From NCBI GenBank assembly GCA_002377585.1, contig DFQC01000025.1, positions 124,001 through 188,000 on the forward strand: a DNA stretch of 64,000 bases, written 5' to 3'. Positions within the stretch are counted from its first letter, which is position 1. Each line of letters begins with the position of its first letter. A model generated the notes under the pieces. The model ran no database searches, was not told the origin of the DNA, and saw only the letters and a program-made list of their open reading frames with translations. The DNA comes from Anaerolineales bacterium UBA3499 (GTDB lineage Bacteria > Chloroflexota > Anaerolineae > Anaerolineales > UBA11657). Below, one piece after another: positions 47,501 to 55,555 of the stretch. Position numbers and translations under genes: made by a program.

Positions 47501-48260
47501 ACAGTTTCTCCATCTCATCTCGAGAACGCAGAAAGTATGAATCATTGTTCATGCGCATACGTTTTTTATCGGTAAGAAGAGCATTGGTCTGCACACACAA
47601 CAAAACATCATGTAATTGTGCATCTACATTTTCTACATAGTGCACATCATTAGTAGCAACAAATTTCAGACCATATTGTGGACCAAAATCTAGCAGCACT
47701 TTGTTTACCTCGTTCAAGCTAGGTATGTCATGATCTTGCAGCTCTATAAAAAAGCTTTCAGTACCAAAAACCTGAATATAATAATCCATGAGTTCGTGAG
47801 CACGTTTTATATTCCCAGACAGTAAAGCCCTAGGAATTTCCCCTGACAAACATCCGGTTGTGCATATTATGCCTTCAGCATGCGAGGACAAAAAGTCATG
47901 GTCGATACGGGGTTTGTGGTAAAAACCCTGTAGTTGCGATGCAGTTGCTATCTTCAAAAGATTTTGATAGCCAGTCTGGTTCTCAGCAAGCAATAGAAGA
48001 TGCGAACTCTTAGCATCATACTGCGACTCTCGGTCACTCATGTTACGAGCAGCCATATAAGTTTCCATACCCAAAATTGGATTTATATTGACTTCATTAC
48101 ATGCATGAAAAAATTCAACCACTCCGTACATTGCACCATGATCAGTAAGAGCAAGTGCTGGCATATTTAGTTCACTTGCCTTAGCAGCTAATGACCTTAC
48201 GTTGCTTAGGCCATCTAATAGAGAATATGAAGAATGGGTATGAAGATGAACAAAAGACAT
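44541..48260 (-). CDS. dnaE: DNA polymerase III subunit alpha
   Basis: Replicative polymerase of 1239 aa. The N-terminal PHP domain has FVHLHTHSSYSLLDG and ALALTDHGAMYG. The C-family catalytic core has ARGSAAGSIVAYALGIT and PDIDLDF (396-402) with two of the catalytic Asp residues. GFNKAHAADYGVISVQTAFL is the palm-fingers block. QISMFEMMP (near residue 925) fits a clamp-binding motif. An OB-fold follows (VTLAGTIANIRVHITKKGYP), then a polar linker and a final domain of about 80 residues ending in VVTLRPEDKQSDYQLRVKW and beyond. It is of the DnaE1 type; an active PHP site may allow proofreading. Confidence 0.96.
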   Translation of the reverse strand: MSFVHLHTHSSYSLLDGLSNVRSLAAKASELNMPALALTDHGAMYGVVEFFHACNEVNINPILGMETYMAARNMSDRESQYDAKSSHLLLLAENQTGYQNLLKIATASQLQGFYHKPRIDHDFLSSHAEGIICTTGCLSGEIPRALLSGNIKRAHELMDYYIQVFGTESFFIELQDHDIPSLNEVNKVLLDFGPQYGLKFVATNDVHYVENVDAQLHDVLLCVQTNALLTDKKRMRMNNDSYFLRSRDEMEKLFGHIPGALDNTLLVAERCSVNPSTDGVHLPNFAVPDGHDNASYLRHLCNQGLIERYGNSASESVVQDRLDMELRVIGDMDFDAYFLIVWDLCNFASEKGIWYNARGSAAGSIVAYALGITLVCPLEHGLIFERFLNPGRATMPDIDLDFQDDRRYEVLEYTSNKYGQDRVAQIITFGTLKARAAIRDVGRVMDIPLSDVDRVAKLVPNVPGNPVSIGGALKDVPDFIAVHKSDTKLRKMIDLAHRLEGVHRNAGTHAAGVVIADKSLVEYIPLHRATRNNAQQSVIPSTTQFEMEILDDLGLLKVDFLGLRTLTVMARACELIKERHGVDYNLRNIPVDDVASFDLLGRGDVAGVFQVEGAGMRRFLRAMKPTRLEHVIAMVALYRPGPMDFIPHYIRRMHGEEKVTYLHPSLEPIFSETYGRPVYQEQLMFAAMDLAGYTAEEADDLRKAVGKKIRDKLMKHRGKFVQGAVNNGIPDRTANAIFDDWEEFARYGFNKAHAADYGVISVQTAFLKANFPSEYMTAMLTAERDDTDKLSTYVADARRMGIEVLPPDVNDSELDFHVQEANDGKNAVRFGLGAVKNVGEGAVIEILRARSEYGVFSDLDEFCTHVDLRKVGKRALDSLVKVGALDMFEDRSKLLASIEQLVGVSSAIHKAKEVGQISMFEMMPDDVGTAKIDLVDNVDDFSQKQLRKWEKDLVGVYISDHPLVANIEQIENIITAYSIDLSDMDGKIVTLAGTIANIRVHITKKGYPMAFISLEDLHGFADLVVFPDVWKQVSDWLEIDTLVAVSGKVDTKRGEANLLVNSIDRELKVVEIADEQVIPRNSPQNSWSQENYRDSDQMGGAQKVVEIQTTNKSQFPDHESAALNSEDLIVVHENPILETLSESKSHPENQSCESPRRIVVTLRPEDKQSDYQLRVKWAFNMLNSFPGDDRFVMVVYENDDRCFELDFSNHTTGYCEELRQQLMQVVNSEDDIEIQSLLL

Positions 48261-48406
48261 TCAGTTGACTTTTAAAAACAGGCTACCAGGATATATAAAG
48301 TATGCACTAAGATCAATGCAATATACTGATTATAGCACGCAGGTCGACTTAGCAACATACTACAACAAGATATCGATAGGTGCGATCTGAGTAAACAAAT
48401 CTGTAT

Positions 48407-48958
48407 CTAACTAGACCCAAGTAATGCATTTGTACGAGCTACAAGTAGTACAGATGCCACAGTTTTAATATCAGTAAATTCACCAGCACATATTTGTTCT
48501 ACTAATTTTTTAAACGGGATTATGTGCACAACGATATCCTCATCAACATCTTTAGGTAAAGGATCGGATTTTAGTCCCTTAGCTAGATAGACTTCCATGC
48601 TTTCTGAAGAATATCCTGGCGCCAAATAAAAAATACCTGTCGATATGAAGTAATCAGCAGACATTCCTATCTCTTCTCTCAGTTCACGCTTTGCGGTATC
48701 AATTGAGGTCTCGCCTTTTTCAAGAGTGCCTGCTGGTATTTCCATCAACACCTTAGCAACTGCATGCCTATACTGAGATACTAAATATACATTGTCATCA
48801 TCATCTATTGCCACAATAGCAACACTACCTGGATGCTCCACAACCTCGCGGCACACTACCTGTTTACTTAATGACGTGTAAACATTATCAGTACGTAGAT
48901 GCACTACTCTACCCTGATACACATGTTCACTGGAAACAACTTCGAACTTTGATTTCAT
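48407..48958 (-). CDS. Nudix hydrolase, ADP-ribose pyrophosphatase-like
   Basis: A 183-aa Nudix protein. The Nudix box is complete: Gly, five residues, Glu, seven residues, then RELREEIGM (in GTLEKGETSIDTAKRELREE). Upstream is HPGSVAIVAIDDDDNVYLVS and downstream YLAPGYSSESMEVYLAKGL, which fits the ADP-ribose/NDP-sugar pyrophosphatase group. It would clear ADP-ribose or related nucleotides. I take ATG 48958; a TTG three bases earlier is also in frame. It lies 146 bases upstream of dnaE on the same strand. Confidence 0.9.
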   Translation of the reverse strand: MKSKFEVVSSEHVYQGRVVHLRTDNVYTSLSKQVVCREVVEHPGSVAIVAIDDDDNVYLVSQYRHAVAKVLMEIPAGTLEKGETSIDTAKRELREEIGMSADYFISTGIFYLAPGYSSESMEVYLAKGLKSDPLPKDVDEDIVVHIIPFKKLVEQICAGEFTDIKTVASVLLVARTNALLGSS

Positions 48959-49011
48959 CAAATTATAGTTACCAAAGACTATTAGTATAATAAAAATTGG
49001 TCATATGTTAT

Positions 49012-49347
49012 CTAATCTTTGTCTAGGAAATATCTAACTACCAAACGAGCATCATCTAATATATCAGTTTCAATCGGAAGATCATGATCAATTGTAATAC
49101 GCAAGATAAGATGTGAAGATGCATCACGAATACGTCCAGGAATAGATGAATCACTTGTCACATTTTGTAAATAAGAGAATGCGGACTTCCTTCTATTGCT
49201 ATAACCTTGTCTTGTAGACCATGATCGTATCGCCCAACCAGCTGCCCTTCGAGCATGCACACGGGCTTTTCCTTCGTTACCATTAGATCGCGCAGCAACT
49301 GCTAATTTCAACTCTGACTCTATTTCTTTAGGCAAGTTAATATTCAC
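49012..49347 (-). CDS. Small helical protein of unknown function
   Basis: A 111-aa, mostly helical, basic protein. The block GNEGKARVHARRAAGWAIRSW is distinctive, and the C-terminal part (PIETDILDDARLVVRYFLDK) is helical. The general build of paired helices resembles HEPN-like proteins, but no RxxxxH catalytic motif is evident, so I assign no function. It is upstream of the Nudix gene on the same strand and divergent from the TPR gene. Confidence 0.65.
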   Translation of the reverse strand: MNINLPKEIESELKLAVAARSNGNEGKARVHARRAAGWAIRSWSTRQGYSNRRKSAFSYLQNVTSDSSIPGRIRDASSHLILRITIDHDLPIETDILDDARLVVRYFLDKD

Positions 49348-49391
49348 AGAAATCTATTGTACCAGAGGGAAACTATAGAAATGTTAGCCCT

Positions 49392-49988
49392 GTGGCAATA
49401 CCAAGAACAATCATGTATAGTTACTCTGTGAATATGTATGATGAACACTTGGATGAGCTTATGAATCTAGCCAAATCTGGTGATATGAAGGCTGCCAGAG
49501 AAGGGTTGCTCACATTTACCAAAAAACATCCTAACAAATTACTTGCTTGGAAATTACTAGCTGACTTAGCATCAAGTTCAAAAGAACGTTCAGACGCAAT
49601 TAGAAGAGCACAACTCTTGGCCCCTGGAGACCCCTGGGTTATAGAAGCGAAGAAACACCACAAACCTCCAGGTTACAGCCAGGAAAACTATGGCAACATA
49701 CAAAATAGTGCTGCATCAAAAGTTCAGAAAATTGATAAATCAGAGATTGTTGAAGATATTCAAGAGTCCACTGAAGCAGAGATAATGACTGATACAAACT
49801 CTGCTGCTCAAGACAAACCAAGCCCTGAATCTACCTATTCCCCAGATTTGGAAACATATGTGCAAAAAGAACAACTGATTGTAAAAACTAGTCAGAAATC
49901 AAGACAACCTGTTGGGCTCATTTGGATAGCATCAATAATGGGAGTAGCAGGTATCATCCTTTTATATATTGCCTGGAGTATGAGTTAG
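49392..49988 (+). CDS. TPR-like protein with C-terminal membrane anchor
   Basis: A 198-aa protein. Residues 15-90 form TPR-like helices (LDELMNLAKSGDMKAAREGL, LLAWKLLADLASS, AIRRAQLLAPGDPWVIEAKK). A polar, low-complexity linker follows (about 95-170), then a single C-terminal membrane span (VGLIWIASIMGVAGIILLYI). It is therefore a tail-anchored protein facing the cytoplasm. The start is uncertain: GTG 49392, ATG 49413 and ATG 49434 are in frame, and the TPR begins at the last. Partners are unknown. Confidence 0.65.
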   Translation: MAIPRTIMYSYSVNMYDEHLDELMNLAKSGDMKAAREGLLTFTKKHPNKLLAWKLLADLASSSKERSDAIRRAQLLAPGDPWVIEAKKHHKPPGYSQENYGNIQNSAASKVQKIDKSEIVEDIQESTEAEIMTDTNSAAQDKPSPESTYSPDLETYVQKEQLIVKTSQKSRQPVGLIWIASIMGVAGIILLYIAWSMS

Positions 49989-50077
49989 TTCCAACGTAAT
50001 AAACGTACATCAACCAAGTGTTCATTTTCTTTCTAAATCAGTAAATTTTGCCACAGCATATAACTTAAGGAGTCCTA

Positions 50078-50569
50078 ATGACAACTCGATCACGCAATGA
50101 GAAGGTGTTCATCAGTGCTTTAGTAGCCATAGTTTTAGTATCATATTTGGTAATAGCCTCCATAGGAAATACTGATATATATAGCCTTACTCGAGTTCTT
50201 ACAGGCAAGAATATAAGCTGCAATTTGCAAGGTATCAATTTTAGCAAAATTAACAAACCCGAAACCAGTTTAGCAGGTGCTGATCTCGAATATGCGATAT
50301 TAACGGATGCGAATATGAGCAATTCTAATTTTACAGGAGCATTTATGCGACATGCTATTCTATCTGGAGCTAATCTGCAAAATTCTGTTTTTAGAAACGC
50401 TGTACTTAACAGCTCAGAACTTATCAACACAGATCTACGTGGTGCTGACCTGCGTGGCGCATATTTAGCCGACGCTAATCTCACTGGTGCCTTAGTTACT
50501 GAATCTCAACTTGAAAGCGCCCGCACACTCACAGGTGCAACACTCCCAAATGGACAAAAGCACGACTAA
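50078..50569 (+). CDS. Membrane-anchored pentapeptide-repeat protein
   Basis: A 163-aa protein. An N-terminal membrane segment (EKVFISALVAIVLVSYLVIA) is followed by pentapeptide repeats of the A(D/N)Lxx type: GADLEYAILTDANMSNSNFT, GANLQNSVFRNAVL and RGADLRGAYLADANLTGAL, which would form a right-handed beta helix. AAGGAG lies 6 nt upstream of the ATG, one of the clearest ribosome-binding sites here. The role of this repeat type is usually unknown. Confidence 0.82.
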   Translation: MTTRSRNEKVFISALVAIVLVSYLVIASIGNTDIYSLTRVLTGKNISCNLQGINFSKINKPETSLAGADLEYAILTDANMSNSNFTGAFMRHAILSGANLQNSVFRNAVLNSSELINTDLRGADLRGAYLADANLTGALVTESQLESARTLTGATLPNGQKHD

Positions 50570-50591
50570 ATCTAACTTGCAATATTACTGC

Positions 50592-51905
50592 TTAGGGGAT
50601 AACCAACACTTGTCCTTCGAAAACATAATCAGCATTAGCGATATTGTTAGCAAGCACAAGGGATTGCACCGAGGTATTATGAAGTACAGCTATTTTAAAC
50701 AAATAATCACCCGCTTGAACTATATATTTGTTTTCAGATACTTCCACTGCAACAGGAATAGGAGTAGATGTAGATTCAACAACTACAGTAGTAGCAACTT
50801 CGGCGACACCCTCGTAATGAAAATGTGAAGTCTCATCTAGTATTCCATCTGTAGTTGTTGTAGACACAACATAATCTCCAGAACCATTATAAGTAACTGT
50901 GATAGATTGAACACTGTCCACATAGTCATGCTCAAGGATAATACTGTTACCTGATCCTCCTGACACTAAGGCTTGTAACTCTAAAGTCGAAATGTGACCA
51001 ACATGACCTTTATTTCCCGACCAAAAATCAATGCCTGCGTCTATCTTAGTTACCTGTATAGGAGCCGTACTATACATACGGATAGATGAAACAGTATCAT
51101 GACCAACTTGATTGTCCATAAAGTCAGAATCATCACGACCAAAGAATTCACTCGTTCCACCATAATTTGGCAAAGTATACAAATATACCGCTGTATGTGG
51201 CCCCACGCGGATAGATGATACAGTATCATCTCCGATTGCATTTCCAGCCAGTAGTACATCATCCACTCTAATCACTTCCTCAATCCCATTGTAATTAGAA
51301 TGCTCATAAATTTTTGCCCAAACCTGATATATTTCAGAAATCCCTGAACCAGTCTCACAGGCATCACCTTCACTTGTGCCCCATGTATCTTCCTGATAAG
51401 GATTGTAAACAAGCGGACAATTATCCCCCTCATCTGGTATACCATCAAAATCTACTGTCAGATCAGGAGAGCATTTGTCACCTCTTCCATCTTTGTCTTC
51501 TAATACAATTAAACGAACCTCATCGTCCAATGTAGGGGCAGTGGTAAACTCAATTTTTTTGCCATCTGAACTCCATGTGTAGTCACTGCCTGATACCTGT
51601 ATTGTGCCTCCGACATAAACTCTAGTAGTACTTTTATCAGCAGGAGCCCACAATGGCTCAAATGATGTTTTCCATTTATCTCCATGCCCCAATATGAATG
51701 CAGTAACATTATCTCGTTGGTCTGGGTTGCTTACATAGACACAATTATCCGAACTATCTGGAACTCCATCATCATCAGAGTCTACAGCAGCATAGACCGT
51801 ATTAAACCACAAGCAAATGCTTAGAATACCCGACAGACAGACTGCCCAAGCCAGTCTGCTGACCCTACTATTTGAAACATGTGAATCAATCTTGCCAAAA
51901 TTCAT
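50592..51905 (-). CDS. Secreted protein with TSP3-type, crystallin-like and LysM domains
   Basis: Exported protein of 437 aa. A signal peptide (about 15-40) is followed by calcium-binding thrombospondin type 3 motifs ([14 protein letters not shown] at 42-55, and [12 protein letters not shown] at 152-163). Residues 195-280 contain two beta/gamma-crystallin-like Greek keys ([13 protein letters not shown] with VSSIRV, and [13 protein letters not shown] with VSSIRM). The C-terminus is a LysM domain (about 394-437, [18 protein letters not shown]), which would hold it at the cell wall. No enzyme domain is seen; a calcium-binding surface or adhesive role is inference. Confidence 0.78.
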   Translation of the reverse strand: MNFGKIDSHVSNSRVSRLAWAVCLSGILSICLWFNTVYAAVDSDDDGVPDSSDNCVYVSNPDQRDNVTAFILGHGDKWKTSFEPLWAPADKSTTRVYVGGTIQVSGSDYTWSSDGKKIEFTTAPTLDDEVRLIVLEDKDGRGDKCSPDLTVDFDGIPDEGDNCPLVYNPYQEDTWGTSEGDACETGSGISEIYQVWAKIYEHSNYNGIEEVIRVDDVLLAGNAIGDDTVSSIRVGPHTAVYLYTLPNYGGTSEFFGRDDSDFMDNQVGHDTVSSIRMYSTAPIQVTKIDAGIDFWSGNKGHVGHISTLELQALVSGGSGNSIILEHDYVDSVQSITVTYNGSGDYVVSTTTTDGILDETSHFHYEGVAEVATTVVVESTSTPIPVAVEVSENKYIVQAGDYLFKIAVLHNTSVQSLVLANNIANADYVFEGQVLVIP

Positions 51906-52200
51906 AATTTACACAAAAAATAAACTCTGCAAACCACTATATAACTATAAAAACAACTTATCATTCACTCTTATAACACAGTTTTGCCAAATAATGAAGA
52001 AAATTTATACTACACAAATACCTAAACTTGACGATTTACGCTCAATAACGCACATAGTCAGCAATATATATAACCCAACTTATAAAAAGGTCCATGCAAC
52101 AATTTTGGTTATTAGATTAAAAACAAGAAGCTAATCGTAAGCCAAGCGTAAGGAAACTATCAAGTCATAAGTTGCACCTGTGGTTTAATAGTATTGTCCC

Positions 52201-52240
52201 ATTTTGAAGAAAGTACCCTTTTCTCCTATTTTGAAGAAAT
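52201..52240. repeat. Direct repeat ATTTTGAAGAAA, two copies
   Basis: ATTTTGAAGAAA occurs at 52201-52212 and again at 52228-52239, spaced 27 bases start to start, with TCCC/CTCC-like bases before each copy. Repeated short motifs next to a palindrome resemble the ends of some insertion sequences (IS21-type termini have tandem copies) or a regulator binding array. No transposase is present. Confidence 0.55.
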
Positions 52241-52265
52241 TGAGAGCTAGCTGAGCTAGCTCTCA
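52241..52265. repeat. 25-base palindrome upstream of murJ
   Basis: TGAGAGCTAGCT (52241-52252) and AGCTAGCTCTCA (52254-52265) are exact inverted copies around a single G. No T run follows on either strand, so it is not a standard terminator. It could be an operator or a remnant of a mobile element. Confidence 0.6.
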
Positions 52266-52379
52266 CTTCATTTAAGTATCAGATGTCGGTTAAATAAGAA
52301 AAGAATTTTTTGATTGACTATACAGACAACCTCTCTACGATATAATTTCAATCACACTTATTATACGGATAGCAAAACT

Positions 52380-53954
52380 ATGCTTGGGAATGAATCTAAA
52401 CATATCCATACAGCTAGATCAGCGAGCACAATTATGCTGGCATTTGTATTCGCAAACCTACTCGGATTGGTCCGACAAGTGATTATCAATCGCACATTTG
52501 GGACTAGTCCTGTTCTGGACGCTTATTTCACTGCATTCAGAGTACCTGACTTAATATTCCATGTAATTGCAGGAGGTGCTCTAGGATCTGCTTTCATACC
52601 AACATTTACAACTTTACTTGCAAAAGAAAGTAAAACAGAAGCTTGGAAACTTGCCAGCGCAATTGTTAATTGGCTGCTCATTGTATCAACTACTTTTGCT
52701 GGCATTTCTGGCCTATTTGCTCCATGGCTCATACAACAATTTTTAGCACCTGGATTCTCGAAAGAACAGATTTCAGTTGTAGCAACCCTCATGCAAATTA
52801 TGTTAGGCGCTACGGTAATCTTTGGTTCTAGTGGTCTCTTAATGGGTATACACCATTCGCATCAACATTTCCTTAGTCCAGCTTTAGCCCCAGCACTATA
52901 CAACGCTGGAATTACAGTAGGTGCCATACTATTGACACCAAAGTGGGGAATCTATGGGCTAGCATACGGAGTATTGATTGGAGCATTCTTACATCTAGCA
53001 ATACAAATCCCTAGATTAATAAGATATTCTGGCCAATACACACTGACATTAGGTATACAAAATAAATTTGTTAAGACTGTCGGACGCTTAATGTTACCTA
53101 GGACTATCGGATTGTCTATATGGCAAATCAACTTTTGGATAAATACAATAATATGCTCTGGATTACCGCCCGGCAGTCTTTCTGCTTTAGTAATTGCCTT
53201 TCAAATTTTTACTTTCCCACAAGCTGCAATAGCTCAAGCAATTGCGACAGCAGTTTTTCCTACATTTTCCAAACAGGTAGCTCTAGGTCACACCGATAGA
53301 ATGCGCCAATCTCTCAATTCTAGTTTGCGTGGAGCACTATATCTTTCCATTCCAGCTAGTGCTGGTTTATGCATAATTGGGCGCCCCATAATTGAAATTC
53401 TCTTCCAAAATGACACCTTTTCTGCAAACTCAACCAATATGGTAGTTTGGGCACTAAATTGGTATGCGCTTGGACTAGTGTCGCATTCAGTAGTCGAAAT
53501 AGTCACAAGAGCATTTTACGCTTTCAAAGACACACGTACTCCAATGATTGTCGGGGGCATCTCCATGATATTAAACGTAATACTTAGCCTGGTGTTAGCA
53601 AGTGCTTTCCTAGCTAACAATTATTATCCACATGGTGGGTTAGCATTAGCTAATACCATAGCTACCACAGCTGAGATGATGGCGTTACTCTGGATAATCG
53701 GACCACGACTTGCAGGCCTACAAATTATTAAAATACTAAAAAGCGTTATAAAAACTATGATTGGCACAATAACGATGTCAATCTTTTTATACATTTGGTT
53801 ACAAATAACGATTCTTCCTGTTATTGTAACGGTTCTAGGTGGAGTAACTATAGGAATAATAATATTTTGGGGAATCACTGCAGCTTGTGGTAGTCAGCAA
53901 GCAAACAAGATACCTATGATAATTGTGCGCCAAATCAAAAAATTAGGCGCGTGA
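52380..53954 (+). CDS. murJ: Lipid II flippase MurJ
   Basis: Polytopic MOP-superfamily flippase (524 aa, about 14 hydrophobic segments). Family blocks are ANLLGLVRQVIINRTFGTS, DAYFTAFRVPDLIFHVIAGG followed by ALGSAFIPTF, and RAFYAFKDTRTPM with its conserved Arg and Lys. It moves lipid II across the membrane for peptidoglycan synthesis. ATG 52380 is chosen because the upstream extension covers a TATAAT and adds polar sequence ahead of the first helix. It converges on xseB. Confidence 0.92.
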   Translation: MLGNESKHIHTARSASTIMLAFVFANLLGLVRQVIINRTFGTSPVLDAYFTAFRVPDLIFHVIAGGALGSAFIPTFTTLLAKESKTEAWKLASAIVNWLLIVSTTFAGISGLFAPWLIQQFLAPGFSKEQISVVATLMQIMLGATVIFGSSGLLMGIHHSHQHFLSPALAPALYNAGITVGAILLTPKWGIYGLAYGVLIGAFLHLAIQIPRLIRYSGQYTLTLGIQNKFVKTVGRLMLPRTIGLSIWQINFWINTIICSGLPPGSLSALVIAFQIFTFPQAAIAQAIATAVFPTFSKQVALGHTDRMRQSLNSSLRGALYLSIPASAGLCIIGRPIIEILFQNDTFSANSTNMVVWALNWYALGLVSHSVVEIVTRAFYAFKDTRTPMIVGGISMILNVILSLVLASAFLANNYYPHGGLALANTIATTAEMMALLWIIGPRLAGLQIIKILKSVIKTMIGTITMSIFLYIWLQITILPVIVTVLGGVTIGIIIFWGITAACGSQQANKIPMIIVRQIKKLGA

Positions 53955-53965
53955 CAAAGTATATA

Positions 53966-54175
53966 TTACTCATCCGAAGAGAATTGTTCATCAATCTGCA
54001 ACTCGGCCTCATCAAGAAGTTGATTGCATCTTTTTGAAAGCAGCTCACCTCGTTTGTATAACTGCAATGATTCTTGAAGTGAAAGCTGATTATTTTCAAG
54101 CTTACTGACTATGGATTCCAATTCTGTAAGTGATGCTTCAAAGTCAAGCGATTCTGGCTCCCTAGATTTTCCCAT
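53966..54175 (-). CDS. xseB: Exodeoxyribonuclease VII small subunit
   Basis: A 69-aa helical protein. It has FEASLTELESIVSKLENNQL and SLQESLQLYKRGELLSKRCN, the typical two-helix XseB signature, ending with an acidic tail. Its ATG shares a base with the xseA stop (TAATG), so it is translated with xseA. Several small subunits bind each XseA. Confidence 0.93.
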   Translation of the reverse strand: MGKSREPESLDFEASLTELESIVSKLENNQLSLQESLQLYKRGELLSKRCNQLLDEAELQIDEQFSSDE

Positions 54176-55419
54176 TAACTCTGCTCCTCTGAAATAACTC
54201 TTCCGACTTCAACTTCGAATTTTCCTTTTTCTACAAGCACATCTAACACCTGGCCTTTCGATACAGCACTTGAATCAGATATTGTTTGCATTGTGCCAGC
54301 ACGAGTCACAATAGCATAACCCCTATTCAAAGTCGCATTAGGTCCAAGACTATCTAAAAGATGGTCAAACTTTTCCAGTGTCAATCGCTTCCTATAAATA
54401 CTATTGCCTATGCCAGATAAGCATGTACTATACAGGTAATTTAATTTCTGGCGCGCAGTCTGTATCGCATTTGTCGGTGACAAAGCTTGCATCATACTGT
54501 CAATTTCATCCAATTTTAGACTGCGCATTTGGATTTTATATGCAATTGCATCCGAAATCCTTTCCATATCTGAGTATATTTTCTGACGCAGCAAATTGTG
54601 ATCCGGTGTGGAAATTTCCGCAGCGGCTGATGGAGTAGGTGCACGCAAATCGGATGCTAGATCAGCCAAAGTAAAATCTGTTTCATGACCAATTCCAGTT
54701 ACTATAGGAGTTTCTGTGGCAAAAATAGCGCGTACCACATCTTCAGAATTGAATGCTGCTAAGTCCTCTACATCACCACCACCTCTGCCCAACAATATGA
54801 CATCTGCATTCACATTGTCAGCAGCATTTAACGCATCAACTATTTCGGCAGGAGCTTCAGTACCCTGAACAGAAGTGGGTATCAGTTGAACTTTTGCAAT
54901 AGGCCAACGTCTGTTGATCACATTCAGCATATCATGATATGCTGCACCAGATGGAGAAGTGACTATGGCTATTGTAACTGGAAGAGCTGGTAATATTTTC
55001 TTGTTATCCGAATCAAACAGCCCGTCAGCAGCAAGTTTATCCTTTAAAATCTCTGCCTGGAGCAATAAATCACCGGCTCCGACTGATTCGACCGTTCTAG
55101 CATAAAGTTGATATCGCCCCCCAGAAGGATAGATAGTTACATTACCATATACGATTACTCGATCACCATCATGAGGAAAATAAACTAACCGAGAAGCAAC
55201 GCTACGCCACATGACGCATTGGATAGTAGACTCTTTGTCCTTAAGAGAAAAATAGACATGGCCCGACTGCGGACGTGAAACATTTGACAATTCACCAATT
55301 ACCGCGACATCATGCATCTGACGGTCATTCTCAAACAAGTCTCGCACATAATCTGTTAGTTCGCTGACTGTCCAATGAACACCCGGTAAACGAAAAGGTA
55401 TTTGCATACTCATATGCAT
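54175..55419 (-). CDS. xseA: Exodeoxyribonuclease VII large subunit
   Basis: Single-strand-specific nuclease subunit (414 aa). The N-terminal OB-fold has VIGELSNVSRPQSGHVYFSLKD-type sequence with IQCVMWRS. The catalytic domain has VTSPSGAAYHDMLNVINRRW, VILLGRGGGDVEDLAAFN and PIVTGIGHETDFTLADLASD, followed by RAPTPSAAAE. Long helices follow, and GYAIVTRAG closes the core. The exact start is uncertain, since Met1, Met3 and Met5 are all possible. It acts with XseB in repair and in trimming single strands. Confidence 0.95.
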   Translation of the reverse strand: MHMSMQIPFRLPGVHWTVSELTDYVRDLFENDRQMHDVAVIGELSNVSRPQSGHVYFSLKDKESTIQCVMWRSVASRLVYFPHDGDRVIVYGNVTIYPSGGRYQLYARTVESVGAGDLLLQAEILKDKLAADGLFDSDNKKILPALPVTIAIVTSPSGAAYHDMLNVINRRWPIAKVQLIPTSVQGTEAPAEIVDALNAADNVNADVILLGRGGGDVEDLAAFNSEDVVRAIFATETPIVTGIGHETDFTLADLASDLRAPTPSAAAEISTPDHNLLRQKIYSDMERISDAIAYKIQMRSLKLDEIDSMMQALSPTNAIQTARQKLNYLYSTCLSGIGNSIYRKRLTLEKFDHLLDSLGPNATLNRGYAIVTRAGTMQTISDSSAVSKGQVLDVLVEKGKFEVEVGRVISEEQS

Positions 55420-55490
55420 AATTTATTGATATCTCTGCACATATGATAGTAAACCAACGCCTCCAAGCTGTCAATTGAGAGCTGTGTAAA

Positions 55491-55499
55491 TGCTATAAT
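55491..55499 (+). promoter_or_regulatory. Extended -10 promoter of phosphohexomutase gene
   Basis: TGCTATAAT is a full extended -10 element (TGn plus TATAAT) 56 bases before the start codon. No clear -35 is seen, which is usual for extended -10 promoters. Confidence 0.5.
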
Positions 55500-55555
55500 G
55501 GACATATGATCAAATACATATACAATCACATTGTTGTTTGTTCTGAAAAATTGCT

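Larger units (their letters stand above)
51906..52379. other. 474-base non-coding region with repeats and a palindrome
   Basis: The region between the divergent LysM protein and murJ has no convincing gene. It holds a direct repeat (52201-52240), an adjacent 25-base palindrome (52241-52265) and a TATAAT (52341-52346) that may serve murJ. The frame of murJ is open to TTG 52314, but this part covers the promoter and is not hydrophobic. Confidence 0.6.
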
